DNA of 64,000 nt from NCBI GenBank assembly GCA_018267215.1, contig JAFDYX010000014.1:1-64000 (forward strand), given 5' to 3'. The notes under the pieces were generated by a model that did not search any database, was not told where the DNA came from, and was given only the letters and a program-made list of their open reading frames with translations. The stretch is from Bacteroidota bacterium. Its GTDB lineage: Bacteria > Bacteroidota > Bacteroidia > Cytophagales > Cyclobacteriaceae. Of this stretch, positions 19,012 to 28,394 are shown piece by piece; the first letter of the stretch is position 1; each line of letters begins with the position of its first letter. Made by a program: the position numbers and the translations under genes.

Positions 19012-19048
19012 TAAACAAACGTTTAACTTTTTTAAACATTTGTTTAAA
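19012..19048. promoter_or_regulatory. Probable TetR operator, two palindromes 21 bp apart
   Basis: Two inverted repeats share the form TAAAC-N4-GTTTA: TAAACAAACGTTTA at 19012-19025 and TTTAAACATTTGTTTAAA at 19031-19048. Their centres are 21 bases apart, two helical turns, and lie 27-48 bases above the tetR start codon. A weaker related palindrome, CAAACG-N4-CGTTTG, lies at 19064-19079. Repressor binding is inferred from symmetry and position. Confidence 0.6.
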
Positions 19049-19220
19049 AATATTTTTTCCACTCAAACGAAACCGTTTGCAAGGCTTATGTTTAAGAGGT
19101 TGTGTGAAGTATTCTATTCCGGAATGAAGTTGTGCCTGTGTCCATAGGAAATTTTTTGAGTTATTTCCTTGTGGCAGATGCATAGCATTTATTACCTTTT
19201 GGCTACAACACACATTCCCT

Positions 19221-19730
19221 ATGGCACTTATCAAAACTGTACGCGGTCATACACCCCAATTTGGCTCAAATTGTTTTCTGGCCGATAATGCCACCGTAGT
19301 GGGCGAGGTGGCGATGGGCAACAACTGCACAGTGTGGTTTAACGCTGTGGTGCGTGGCGATGTGCACTCTATCACTATCGGCAACAATACCAACATTCAG
19401 GATGGCGCTATTATCCACTGTACCTACCAAAAGGCCAAGGTGGTGATTGGCAGCAATGTTTCTATTGCCCACAGCGCTATCGTGCATGGCTGTACGGTAG
19501 AAGACGATGTGCTGATCGGCATGGGGGCTATTATTATGGACGATGCCGTTATCGGCAAAGGGTCTGTCATTGCTGCCGGGGCGGTGATTTTGCCGGGCAC
19601 AAAAGTAGAGCCCGGAAGCATTTACGCAGGCATGCCTGCCAAAAAGGTAAAAGACGTAGGGCCTGAAATGCAGGAGGTCATAGCACGCACGGCCCGCAAT
19701 TACCCCATGTATGCCGAGTGGTTTAAATAA
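19221..19730 (+). CDS. Gamma carbonic anhydrase-family protein (left-handed beta helix)
   Basis: 169 residues built from hexapeptide repeats with Ile/Val every sixth position. The family motifs WFNAVVRGDVHSITIG, NIQDGAIIHCT and HSAIVHGC supply the arginine and metal-ligand histidines. The family includes gamma carbonic anhydrases and related PaaY-like proteins, so catalytic activity is not certain. The gene starts 229 bases from the divergent tetR gene. A beta-class carbonic anhydrase is encoded at 43701-44360. Confidence 0.92.
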   Translation: MALIKTVRGHTPQFGSNCFLADNATVVGEVAMGNNCTVWFNAVVRGDVHSITIGNNTNIQDGAIIHCTYQKAKVVIGSNVSIAHSAIVHGCTVEDDVLIGMGAIIMDDAVIGKGSVIAAGAVILPGTKVEPGSIYAGMPAKKVKDVGPEMQEVIARTARNYPMYAEWFK

Positions 19731-19780
19731 TGACAGGCCTTAGCCCGCATGATTCTCAATCGCCTGCTTCAATTTTTAAT

Positions 19781-19814
19781 TTTGTAATCTGTAACGTGAA
19801 ATAATTTATATTTG
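19781..19814 (+). promoter_or_regulatory. Bacteroidota-type promoter of the ompH-like gene
   Basis: TTTG at 19781-19784 and TATATTTG at 19807-19814 match the -33 and -7 boxes of the Bacteroidota sigma factor with 22 bases between them. The predicted transcript start lies about 15 bases before the ATG at 19836. Confidence 0.65.
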
Positions 19815-19835
19815 CGCCTCAATTAATAAATAGAA

Positions 19836-20459
19836 ATGAAAAACCTCTCTTTAATTCTGAACGGAGTACTTTTAGTGGCAGTAGCCGTACTGTTTTATTT
19901 CCACTTTTCTGCTAAGAACCATGGCGGCAGCGAGTCGTCTGTTACGGCACCGTCCGACCTGAAGTTTGCCTACATCAAATCAGACAGCGTGTTAAAACAT
20001 TACGATTATTTTAAAGATCAAAAAACAATACTGGAGGCCAAGGGCAAAAAGCTGGAGCAAGACCTGCAAACTCGTGGCCAAAGCCTGCAAAATGAGATCA
20101 GCGCCTACCAGAAAAACATAGGTAACCTCACCATCGGGCAGGCAAAAGCCCTGGAAGAAGATTTGGGGAAAAAACAACAAAATTTCAGGCTGTATCAGCA
20201 GACGCTGGAACAAGAAGTAAGCAACGACCAGGCTAAACTAACGGAGTCGCTCTACACTCGCATTACTTCTTTCCTGAAAAAATATGCCGAAGGAAGCGGG
20301 CTTCAGGTAGTATTGAAATTTGACCAGACCAGCGATGTGTTATTTGGCGTACCCGGTATTGATATTTCTCAGGATGTAGTGAAGGGATTGAATGACGAGT
20401 ATAAAATTGAAAAACAAAATCCTGTAAAATCAGACAGCACCAAAACCAAGAAAAAATAA
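19836..20459 (+). CDS. OmpH/Skp-family periplasmic chaperone
   Basis: 207 residues. A signal or anchor helix (residues 4-24) is followed by FAYIKSDSVLKHYDYF, the typical OmpH start, a long coiled coil rich in Lys, Glu and Gln, and the C-terminal strand VLKFDQTSDVLFGVPGIDIS. Skp-like trimers hold unfolded outer-membrane proteins in the periplasm. The lysine-rich tail (KTKKK) is common in the family. It has its own promoter and terminator, so it is likely a single-gene transcript. Confidence 0.93.
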   Translation: MKNLSLILNGVLLVAVAVLFYFHFSAKNHGGSESSVTAPSDLKFAYIKSDSVLKHYDYFKDQKTILEAKGKKLEQDLQTRGQSLQNEISAYQKNIGNLTIGQAKALEEDLGKKQQNFRLYQQTLEQEVSNDQAKLTESLYTRITSFLKKYAEGSGLQVVLKFDQTSDVLFGVPGIDISQDVVKGLNDEYKIEKQNPVKSDSTKTKKK

Positions 20460-20480
20460 AATAGAGAAAGAATTTGTTAA

Positions 20481-20505
20481 AGCCCTGACTGGTTCAGGGC
20501 TTTTT
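20481..20505 (+). terminator. Rho-independent terminator after the ompH-like gene
   Basis: Perfect 8-bp stem AGCCCTGA/TCAGGGCT with a 5-base loop, followed by TTTTTCGTTTTT. It begins 22 bases after the stop codon. Confidence 0.85.
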
Positions 20506-20542
20506 CGTTTTTAGAATCTATACTTTTAGTATTTTCGCTCTG

Positions 20543-21055
20543 ATGATACGTGTACGAAAAGCAAAATTTGAAGAAGTGCCCGCTATTCGCGAACTGGCCA
20601 TCGAGGTGTTTACCGATGCCTTTGCCGCCAGCAATACGCCCGAAAATTTAGATTCTTTTTTCAGAGAAAATTATAGTCTAGAAAAATTTTTGTCGGAGTT
20701 TAAAGAGCCTGACTCCATACTGTATATAGCCCTCGATGATTTAAAGATCATTGGGTACTTGCGGCTGCGCAAGTCACCGGAAGTAGATGCTCATCTAGGT
20801 ACCAACCATATTGAAATGCAACGGCTGTACGTTCACCGCGATTATCAGGGCACTTCCGTAGCCCGCAGGCTGATGGAGCATGCCATTGAGTATGCCAAAA
20901 AGAAAAAATTTGAATGGATGTGGCTCGGTGTGTGGGAGAAAAATACACGGGCACAAAAATTTTATGCCAAGTGGGGCTTTGAGCGTTTCAGCGAGCACAT
21001 CTTCAACATGGGCGATGACCCACAGACCGACTGGCTGCTAAAGAAAAAATTGTAG
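20543..21055 (+). CDS. GNAT-family N-acetyltransferase
   Basis: 170 residues covering one GNAT domain. The acetyl-CoA-binding motif A appears as RLYVHRDYQGTSVARRLMEHA, given here in its core LYVHRDYQGTSVARRLM, followed by WLGVWEKNTRAQKFYAKWGF. The substrate is not predictable. It is followed after 32 bases by the HerA-like gene, perhaps in one transcript. Confidence 0.92.
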   Translation: MIRVRKAKFEEVPAIRELAIEVFTDAFAASNTPENLDSFFRENYSLEKFLSEFKEPDSILYIALDDLKIIGYLRLRKSPEVDAHLGTNHIEMQRLYVHRDYQGTSVARRLMEHAIEYAKKKKFEWMWLGVWEKNTRAQKFYAKWGFERFSEHIFNMGDDPQTDWLLKKKL

Positions 21056-21087
21056 GCACTTATCCTCTTCATTAAATAAAAAAAATC

Positions 21088-22617
21088 ATGCCCAAGGAAA
21101 CATTCATTTCCTCTATTCAAAAATCCTACGCCCCCAAAGGAAGTTCAATTTATCTGGGAGCGGGCGTTTACAACGATGAAATCATCAGCGAAGCCAAAGT
21201 AAGCTTGCCCTTGCGCATGATGAACCGCCATGGGCTGGTAACGGGTGCCACCGGGTCAGGAAAAACCAGAACCCTGCAACTGATGGCCGAGCAACTTTCG
21301 GCTGCCGGTGTTCCGGTATTTATGCCCGACATGAAGGGCGATTTGTCGGGGTTCGCCCAAGAGGGCATCAAAAACGAAAAAATAGATGAGCGGGTCAAAG
21401 CGCTCAACATGCCGTATTCGCCTACGGCCTTTCCGGTAGAACTGTATTCACTCAGCGGAAAGCTGGGCGCACAGATGCGTGCTACCGTTACCGAATTTGG
21501 CCCCGCGCTATTGACTAAAATTTTAGAATTGAACGAAGTGCAGAGCGGTGTGCTGATGATTTTGTTTAAGTATGCCGATGATAAAAAACTTCCGGTGGTT
21601 GACCTCAACGACCTGAAGAAAGTTTTAAACTATCTCGCAGAAGGTGCAGGCGCTGCCGAGATCAAAGAAAGTTATGGCAAAATATCAGGGGCTACGGCAA
21701 GTACCATTCTGCGCAAGATTGTTGCGCTGGAGCAACAAGGCGTAGCGCAGATTTTTGGAGAACCTTCTTTTGATGTACAAGATTTGTTTGAAAAAGTAGA
21801 TGGGCGCGGGGTGATCAGCTTGCTCAACGTATCAGATGTGCAAAACCAACCCGTTATTTTTTCCACCTTCATGCTTTCTTTGCTGGCCGAACTTTATCAA
21901 AAGCTGCCCGAAGCTGGTGACCTCGATAAACCTAAACTGGTTTTCTTTTTAGATGAAGCCCACTTGCTTTTTAAAGATGCCCCCAAAGTATTTATGGATC
22001 AGATTGAGCAGGTGATCCGGCTGATCCGATCTAAGGGCGTAGGTATTTTCTTTTGTACACAGATGACGCAAGATGTGCCCTCTTCGGTGCTGAGCCAGTT
22101 GGGCAACCGTGTTCATCACGTCATCCGCGCTTTTACACCCAACGATGTGCATGATCTGAAAGAAACAATAAAGACATTTCCGCGATCGGCATTTTACGAT
22201 TTAGAAAAACAGTTTACCCAACTCGGCATCGGGCAGGCATTTGTAACTGTGCTGGATGAAAAAGGTGTGCCCACCGAAACGGTGGTTACCCACTTGGCTC
22301 CACCGGCTTCTTTAATGGGGTCGCTACCGGATGCTGCCTACAAAGCACAAGTAGAGCAATCGGAATTTTTTAAAAAATACAAAGACACCACAGATCCCGT
22401 CAGCGCTTTCGAACTTTTAAATGAACGCATCCAAACACAGCAAGATAAAATGCAGTCTGCAACAACAGCAACCACTAAAACCAAAACAGAGAAATCTACT
22501 TTTGAGGAAGTGATGGAATCGCCTATCACCAAGCAAGTAGGAAAGGAAATTGTGCGGGGCGTGTTTGGTATGTTGTTTGGCACAACGCCACGAAGGCGGT
22601 CTTCGCCCCGCTGGTAG
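21088..22617 (+). CDS. HerA-like ATPase (DUF853 family)
   Basis: 509 residues, cytosolic. Walker A is GATGSGKTRTLQ near residues 52-63, Walker B LVFFLDEAHLLF near residues 286-297, with the arginine-containing segment RLIRSKGVGIFFCTQ after it. The family is a HerA/FtsK-type hexameric P-loop ATPase of unknown exact role; no NurA partner is seen nearby. The C-terminal tail is low in complexity and ends in a basic cluster (TPRRRSSPRW). The stop abuts the convergent lipoprotein gene with no intergenic base. Confidence 0.93.
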   Translation: MPKETFISSIQKSYAPKGSSIYLGAGVYNDEIISEAKVSLPLRMMNRHGLVTGATGSGKTRTLQLMAEQLSAAGVPVFMPDMKGDLSGFAQEGIKNEKIDERVKALNMPYSPTAFPVELYSLSGKLGAQMRATVTEFGPALLTKILELNEVQSGVLMILFKYADDKKLPVVDLNDLKKVLNYLAEGAGAAEIKESYGKISGATASTILRKIVALEQQGVAQIFGEPSFDVQDLFEKVDGRGVISLLNVSDVQNQPVIFSTFMLSLLAELYQKLPEAGDLDKPKLVFFLDEAHLLFKDAPKVFMDQIEQVIRLIRSKGVGIFFCTQMTQDVPSSVLSQLGNRVHHVIRAFTPNDVHDLKETIKTFPRSAFYDLEKQFTQLGIGQAFVTVLDEKGVPTETVVTHLAPPASLMGSLPDAAYKAQVEQSEFFKKYKDTTDPVSAFELLNERIQTQQDKMQSATTATTKTKTEKSTFEEVMESPITKQVGKEIVRGVFGMLFGTTPRRRSSPRW

Positions 22618-23034
22618 CTATTGTTTGTATTTTAGTAGCGTAGCTTTTACTTGCTGGCCTTTGCTGTACTTTGTTCTGGCTCCGAACAAACCAAAGAAAA
22701 ATCCACCACCGGCTTTGCCTCCGGCTGCACCGGCCATTTTAGATCCGGTGTTTACCAACTCAATGTCATCGAAGAGGATAGCATCTGCGCCCTGACGTTT
22801 ACTTTCGGTCATCAACTTCCTCTGTACTTTTTCTGATCTTTTTTTGGCTGTTACTTCATACACCATCTTCCCCATGATCTCGTGTGGTGCTTTCACATCG
22901 CCTTCGCGGAAGAAGATATCTACCTGAGCAGTGGGAGGGTAGGTGCGGCCATAATAAATGATCCGGTTGCCACACGAAGTCAGCAGCAATATAGTCAATA
23001 CTAAAGCGACCTTATATTTCACCATTCTCATCAT
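22618..23034 (-). CDS. Small lipoprotein of unknown function
   Basis: 138 residues. The signal peptide ends in LLLTSC (Cys21) after two possible start methionines (residues 1, 2 or 4). The mature part has TYPPTAQVDIFF, a central alpha/beta stretch with GADAILFDDIEL, and a glycine-rich segment (GAAGGKAGGGFFFG) that resembles a membrane-active loop. It should be anchored in the inner or outer membrane facing the periplasm. The family was not recognised. It is convergent with the HerA-like gene. Confidence 0.78.
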   Translation of the reverse strand: MMRMVKYKVALVLTILLLTSCGNRIIYYGRTYPPTAQVDIFFREGDVKAPHEIMGKMVYEVTAKKRSEKVQRKLMTESKRQGADAILFDDIELVNTGSKMAGAAGGKAGGGFFFGLFGARTKYSKGQQVKATLLKYKQ

Positions 23035-23086
23035 TCGTGTAATAAAAGCGAAAGTTGCAAGGATATTTTTGGAAAATCAAAAACTA

Positions 23087-23566
23087 TCAGGCTGCCCCAT
23101 TAACGGCCAGATCAAAATGTTTTTCTTCAGTCAGGTCAATCTTAAAGTTGAAAAAGCAAGCACCGCCATCATCTACTTTGATAATCCTTTTCCTCCAATC
23201 TTCTATTTCACGGCACATGCAGTTTATCCACACTATCTTTTTTCCTTTTTGATCAGTGGCTACCACCATCTGAATTTTGGTTGTTGTTCTCAACACGATT
23301 TTATCTTTGAAATTTGTTGAGTTGAGCGAACGATTGTAATTCTGTATGCAATCAAGAAACAAACTGTCAATTTTTGTCAGCTCTTGTTGGGTCAGATCAG
23401 ACGGCTGATATTGTTGCTCATTAAAAACACGGTGAAACTGATCGCTGGTTGATAGGATGGCTATACGCGAACTATCATAGTTCAGTTTTGTTTCTGTTTT
23501 ATTCTTTTTATTAGTACAACTACTGATGACAGCAATGAGAAAAATAAAAAATAAAAACAGCCGCAT
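23087..23566 (-). CDS. Small lipoprotein of unknown function
   Basis: 159 residues. A hydrophobic leader ends in AVISSC (Cys17). The mature protein has a helical region (PSDLTQQELTKIDSLF) and ends in a strand pair (KIVWINCMCREI, CFFNFKIDL). Three cysteines in the second half could form a disulphide or bind metal. No family was recognised. It lies between the metallophosphoesterase and another lipoprotein gene, all on the minus strand. Confidence 0.72.
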   Translation of the reverse strand: MRLFLFFIFLIAVISSCTNKKNKTETKLNYDSSRIAILSTSDQFHRVFNEQQYQPSDLTQQELTKIDSLFLDCIQNYNRSLNSTNFKDKIVLRTTTKIQMVVATDQKGKKIVWINCMCREIEDWRKRIIKVDDGGACFFNFKIDLTEEKHFDLAVNGAA

Positions 23567-23591
23567 AAAAAATGTTTAAAAAAAATAGAAC

Positions 23592-24839
23592 TCAAACTTT
23601 CTTCAACTCAAAGATGGTAATTTCCGGTGGCATACCCACACGCCCCGGATAACCCAGATAGCCATAACCCCGGTTGACATACAGATATTGATTGCCTTCT
23701 TGATAGAGCCCAGCCCACTGCTTGTACATATATTGACAAGGGCTCCATTTAATATATTCTGTTTCTACACCGAACTGAAACCCGTGCGTATGGCCTGAGA
23801 GGGTGAGGTCAATATCCTGATAAGCAGGGCGAATGATGGCATCCCAACTGGTGGGGTCATGCGATAGTAATATTTTAGTGGATGCTTCCTCTGCTCCGCG
23901 ATAGGCCTGATCCAGTTTCCCGTATTTAGAAAACCTGCCGGCTCCCCAATTTTCAATGCCGATAATGGCCAGCGTATCTCCGTTTTGTTTGATGATCCTG
24001 TTTTCGTTCATCAGCAAATCGTAACCCAGCAAACGATGCGCCTCTACCAGATCAGAAAAATTTTTACGCTTTAGTTCTGCCGAAGCCCACTGGCGGTAAT
24101 CGCCATAGTCGTGATTGCCGGTAACAGAAAATACTCCGAGGGGTGCTTTCACTTTATCAAAAATGGAAATGTAATCGCGTACCTCCGATGACTCGTTGTT
24201 GACCAAGTCGCCCGTAAAAAAAATCAAGTCTGGCTTTTCGTCCATCAGCATTTTCACACCACCCTTCACGGCTGTTTTGTTCCAAAAGCTTCCCGAATGG
24301 ATGTCGGAAATCTGACCGATGCGGAGGCCGTCAAATGATGGCGGAAGATAAGGAAGTGGGATGGTTATTTTCTTCAGCCGATAATCGTGCGCCCCGGTTA
24401 AAATGCCATACACCGACAACCCGATCGGCACGGCCGATGCTACCAGCGCAGCCTGCGACAAAAATTCGGAGCGTGTGATAGACTTGCCCGGCAATGACTC
24501 TTTAGATGAAAATATTTTTTGTGCCACCCACCGCGCACTGCGCTGCAGGTCGTCTGCCAGCAAAAAAAGCACAGCAAAAAGTTTAGAAAAATAAATAATG
24601 GCAGAGCCGGCAATGACATAGATGCGCAGGTAGTCTGTGCCTTTGTACGGATCGCTGAATGCCCACCAAACCAAACCCGTTATGGCAATGAGGGTGGGCA
24701 GCCAGTATCCATATCTGAAAATTTGTTTCCACAGAGGCGCCCACTCTTTGCTTACGTTCAGCACTGCCTGAAACACGTAAATATCAATGAGCAGAAACAG
24801 GATGATAAAGAAAAACATTGTCATCATACGGGTTCTCAT
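23592..24839 (-). CDS. Membrane-anchored metallophosphoesterase (YkuE/YaeI-like)
   Basis: About 415 residues. The ATG at 24839 is used; a TTG at 24854 would add five. Around four N-terminal membrane helices span residues 5 to 150, then a periplasmic calcineurin-like domain carries ISDIHSG, FTGDLVNN, VTGNHDYG, LLSHDP and LSGHTHGFQFG, the complete metal-binding set. Related enzymes act on lipid phosphates such as UDP-diacylglucosamine or other phosphomonoesters; substrate unknown here. It follows the efflux operon after a strong hairpin. Confidence 0.93.
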   Translation of the reverse strand: MRTRMMTMFFFIILFLLIDIYVFQAVLNVSKEWAPLWKQIFRYGYWLPTLIAITGLVWWAFSDPYKGTDYLRIYVIAGSAIIYFSKLFAVLFLLADDLQRSARWVAQKIFSSKESLPGKSITRSEFLSQAALVASAVPIGLSVYGILTGAHDYRLKKITIPLPYLPPSFDGLRIGQISDIHSGSFWNKTAVKGGVKMLMDEKPDLIFFTGDLVNNESSEVRDYISIFDKVKAPLGVFSVTGNHDYGDYRQWASAELKRKNFSDLVEAHRLLGYDLLMNENRIIKQNGDTLAIIGIENWGAGRFSKYGKLDQAYRGAEEASTKILLSHDPTSWDAIIRPAYQDIDLTLSGHTHGFQFGVETEYIKWSPCQYMYKQWAGLYQEGNQYLYVNRGYGYLGYPGRVGMPPEITIFELKKV

Positions 24840-24864
24840 CAGCGATTCATTCAATTATTAACAG

Positions 24865-24898
24865 AAGATGACAGGCTTCATAGGAAGCCTGCCATCTT
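24865..24898 (-). terminator. Hairpin terminating the RND efflux operon
   Basis: A 15-bp stem with one mismatch (AAGATG.CAGGCTTC pairing with GAAGCCTG.CATCTT) and a 4-base loop lies eight bases after the RND stop and just before the metallophosphoesterase. The tail is A/T-rich rather than a clean T-run, so it may act as a stabiliser or partial terminator. Confidence 0.55.
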
Positions 24899-24905
24899 AA
24901 ATCCA

Positions 24906-27900
24906 TTATGCCTGAGAGGGCGCAATATTTTCCATAGTGGTTATTTCAACTCCTCTCCATTTTCTTACACGCTCTTTCAGCTTGGCTACCAACAAATACA
25001 TAACCGGCACCAGGAACAGCGTGAGGAACGTACCGAAGATCAAGCCGAATATCATCGTCCACGACAAAGGTCCCCAGAAGGCTACATTGTCTCCGCCAAA
25101 GTAAATGTGAGGGTTCAGTTCGCTAAACAGCGCGACAAAATCTATGTTAAAACCAATGGCCAATGGTATCAGCCCCAGTGTGGCGGCCATGGCAGTAAGT
25201 AGCACGGGTGTCATCCGGGTTTTGGTAGCTTCGGCAATGGCTTCGCGCAACTCTATACCTTGGCTGCGCAGCAGGTCGGTAAATTCTACCAACAAAATGC
25301 CGTTGCGCACTACTACGCCTGCCAACGCCATCACCCCAACACCCGACATTACAATGGATATTTCCATTTTGAATAGCGAGAAGCCGATGAGCACACCAAT
25401 GAAACTGAATAAAATTTCTGACAGGATGATAACCGGTTTACTGGTGGAGTTGAACTGGGTAACCAAAATCATAAAGATCAACCCAAACGCCAGCATGAAC
25501 GCAACACCTAAAAAGTCAGAAGTTTCTTTCTGGTCTTCCTGCTCGCCCGTCATCTTGATCGTTACCCCATCTGGCGTGGGGAAGTCGCGCAGTTTCTTTT
25601 GTATTTCTGCCACCACATTGTTGGCGTTGTAGCCGCTCAGCAAATTAGAAGAAATGGTAACCACCCGTTTCTGGTCAATCCTGCGAATGCCGGCATAGCT
25701 GTTGGAATACTCTGCCTTGGCCACGGCCGACATAGGCACTTGGCGCACTTGCCCACCCATGCTCATGTCGCGGTAGGTAAGGGGCAAATTCATCAGCGTG
25801 TTGATGTCGTTGCGGTAGCGTTCGTTCATTTGCAGTGTAATGTCGTAATCGTCATTGGCATCGCGAAATTTGGATACTTCCTTGCCGTTGATGGCGGTGT
25901 TGAGCGCCAAGCCAATTTGTGCGGTAGAGATACCTTCGCGGTTGGCTTTTTCACGGTCTATCACAATGTCGATTTCAGGTTTGTTACTTTCAAAATCTGA
26001 TTTTAATTCTTCGACTCCGGCTACTTGCAGCGAGGTGAGGTAGCGTTTTACTTTATCGGAAGTTTCTACCAGCACATCAAAATCATCGGCAGCCACTTCA
26101 ATGTTGATGGGCTTGCCGGTGGGCGGCCCGTGCGCCTCTTGGTCAACGGATATTTCACATCCTTTCACACCTTTTACTACTTCACGTATTTTATCGAGGT
26201 ATTCGCGCGAAGATTGATTGTGGCGATCGGCAAATTTTACAAAAGCAACTGTTACCTTCCCTAAATGGGGCTGGGCGTTGTTGCCGGCAAACCGGTCTTC
26301 AGCGGCACCAATGGCCACGTTGGAGATAATAGATTTTACTATTGGGTTGTGCTGGCCTACCACACCTACTACACGCTTTTCCACCGACCGCGTAACAGAG
26401 TCGGTAACACGTTGATCTGTGCCGATGGGCATGGTGATATAAGCATAGATGAAATTGGGTTCACCGTTAGGAAAAAACGTAACGCCCGGTTTGCGCACGG
26501 CAGTAAACACAATAGAAAAAATAAATAAGCCGATAACGCCCACAACAACCCAAATAGGCCTACGCTTTTTTAAGATGTAAACGATAATTTTTTTAAAACG
26601 CTCTTGCACACCCGGCCACAGGTCTGTTTGAAAATGCGAGATAACACGTACTAAATAGAAGTGGTAGAGTGAATATAGCAAGAACATAAACACCGTGAAG
26701 TTGCCCATGCCTGCCCACCCTACGATGTAGCTCATCAGCGCCAGCGCGCCCATCACAATAGCTGTTACTTTAAAGCCGCGTGTGAATTTGCTTTTGCTTT
26801 CATGATCATGGTCGTGCGCGGTCATGAAGTCGGCAGCGAAAACCGGGTTGATGATGTAGGCTACCAACAAGGAGGCGAGCAATACAACAATGAGTGTGAT
26901 GGGTAAATACACCATGAACTTACCGATGACCCCCGGCCAAAAGGCAAGCGGCACAAACGGAGCCAGCACCACCAGCGTTCCTGATAACACCGGAAGGAAA
27001 ACTTCACCGGCTGCTAATTTGGCTGCCTTGCGGATGGGCACTTTGCCGTTGTCAAAAACACGATGGGTATTTTCAATCACCACGATGGCATCGTCCACCA
27101 CAATGCCCAGTGCTAACAGAAATGAAAATAGCGTCATCATGTTAAAGGTGTAGCCCAAGGTGGGGAACATCAAAAACGCAATGAAGCTCGAAATAGGTAC
27201 AGACATGGCTACGAAGAAGGCGTTGGTTGCGCCCATGAAGAACATCAGGATGAGCACAACCAAAACAAAACCGATGATGATGGTATTGATCAGATCGTGC
27301 AGTGTGGTGCGCGTGTTTTCCGATTGGTCGCCTGTGATGGTTACGTCCGTGCCGGGAGGTAATATGTCGGCCTTAAAATGTTCCACCACTTCGTTGATCT
27401 GGTCGGAGGCGATGATGAGGTTTTCGCCACTGCGTTTTACTACGTTCAGGGTGATTACGTTTTTTCCATCGAGCCGCGCAAAACTTTCCTGCTCTTTGTG
27501 CGAGTCCACCACTTCGGCAATGTCTTTCAAATAAATTTTACCTCCTTTGGTTGAGCCGACTACAATTTCTGCCAGTTGCTCGGCCGACTTAAATTCGCCA
27601 TTTACGGTCAGCGACCGCTTCATGCCGCCCACCGAAAGTTGGCCACCGGGGATGATCACGTTTTCGCCTGCCACTGCCTGCGCTACATCATCTAAGCTTA
27701 CACCTGCTCCGGCCAGCTTAAACATGTCAATATTGATTTGTATTTCGCGGGTCAGCGCGCCAATGATGTCCACACGTCTGATCTCGCGGATGCTCTCGAT
27801 AGCATCTTGCATCTGGTCGGCATATTTTTTCAACGTCTGCAGATCGTAATCGCCCGAAAGGTTTACGTTCATAATAGGCTGCTCAGAAATATCAATCTCT

Positions 27901-28310
27901 CGAATGACCGGATCGTCTTTTAAATCGGTGGGCAGGTTAGGTTTGGCACGATCCACAGCATCCTTCACATCCTGCTTGGCCTTGTCCACATCTACATTGG
28001 TTTGAAACTCGATGATGATGTTGGAGAAACTCTGCACCGAGTTGCTCTTAATTTTTCTGACACCCGAAATAGACTTACATTCTTTTTCTATTTCTTTGGT
28101 GATCAGGTTTTCCATATCGGAAGGCGAAGCGCCCGGATAAATGGTAGCCACAAAAATTTGCGGAAACACCACCTCCGGAAAATTTTCCTTCGGCAAGCTG
28201 ATGTACGTGAAAATACCGGCCAAACAGATAATTACTGTGGCCACGTAGATACTGATTTTATTGTCTATGGCCCAACTGGTGGGCTTAAACTCTTTTTCGA
28301 TGTCTTTCAT
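24906..28310 (-). CDS. RND multidrug efflux transporter (AcrB/HAE1 family)
   Basis: 1134 residues with 12 membrane helices and two large periplasmic loops in the RND order. Signatures include FPEVVFPQIFVATIYPGAS near residue 42, PTDLKDDPVI, and the helix-4 proton-relay segment ALGIVVDDAIVVIENTHR with the paired aspartates. A His/Asp/Glu-rich cytoplasmic loop (AHDHDHESKSK) sits after helix 6, which could hint at metal export, though the relay matches drug exporters. It works with the adaptor and TolC encoded upstream. Confidence 0.95.
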   Translation of the reverse strand: MKDIEKEFKPTSWAIDNKISIYVATVIICLAGIFTYISLPKENFPEVVFPQIFVATIYPGASPSDMENLITKEIEKECKSISGVRKIKSNSVQSFSNIIIEFQTNVDVDKAKQDVKDAVDRAKPNLPTDLKDDPVIREIDISEQPIMNVNLSGDYDLQTLKKYADQMQDAIESIREIRRVDIIGALTREIQINIDMFKLAGAGVSLDDVAQAVAGENVIIPGGQLSVGGMKRSLTVNGEFKSAEQLAEIVVGSTKGGKIYLKDIAEVVDSHKEQESFARLDGKNVITLNVVKRSGENLIIASDQINEVVEHFKADILPPGTDVTITGDQSENTRTTLHDLINTIIIGFVLVVLILMFFMGATNAFFVAMSVPISSFIAFLMFPTLGYTFNMMTLFSFLLALGIVVDDAIVVIENTHRVFDNGKVPIRKAAKLAAGEVFLPVLSGTLVVLAPFVPLAFWPGVIGKFMVYLPITLIVVLLASLLVAYIINPVFAADFMTAHDHDHESKSKFTRGFKVTAIVMGALALMSYIVGWAGMGNFTVFMFLLYSLYHFYLVRVISHFQTDLWPGVQERFKKIIVYILKKRRPIWVVVGVIGLFIFSIVFTAVRKPGVTFFPNGEPNFIYAYITMPIGTDQRVTDSVTRSVEKRVVGVVGQHNPIVKSIISNVAIGAAEDRFAGNNAQPHLGKVTVAFVKFADRHNQSSREYLDKIREVVKGVKGCEISVDQEAHGPPTGKPINIEVAADDFDVLVETSDKVKRYLTSLQVAGVEELKSDFESNKPEIDIVIDREKANREGISTAQIGLALNTAINGKEVSKFRDANDDYDITLQMNERYRNDINTLMNLPLTYRDMSMGGQVRQVPMSAVAKAEYSNSYAGIRRIDQKRVVTISSNLLSGYNANNVVAEIQKKLRDFPTPDGVTIKMTGEQEDQKETSDFLGVAFMLAFGLIFMILVTQFNSTSKPVIILSEILFSFIGVLIGFSLFKMEISIVMSGVGVMALAGVVVRNGILLVEFTDLLRSQGIELREAIAEATKTRMTPVLLTAMAATLGLIPLAIGFNIDFVALFSELNPHIYFGGDNVAFWGPLSWTMIFGLIFGTFLTLFLVPVMYLLVAKLKERVRKWRGVEITTMENIAPSQA

Positions 28311-28329
28311 ATTCTTTAGTAATGAGTAG

Positions 28330-28371
28330 TGAGATTTAAGATTAGATTTGAGATTTGAGATGCGAGAAGTT
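28330..28371. repeat. Degenerate heptamer-period repeat between RND and adaptor genes
   Basis: Six degenerate 7-base units (TGAGATT, TAAGATT, AGATTTG twice, AGATGCG and a decayed one) run through the 84-base gap. The period is clear but the units have drifted. Confidence 0.5.
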
Positions 28372-28394
28372 GTCTTATCTCATCTCTCGATATT

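Noticed and set aside
21088..22617. HerA-like ATPase as part of an anti-phage defence system.
   Set aside because: No NurA, Sir2, DUF4297 or other nuclease partner is encoded next to it; neighbours are housekeeping genes. The DUF853 type is widespread outside defence loci.
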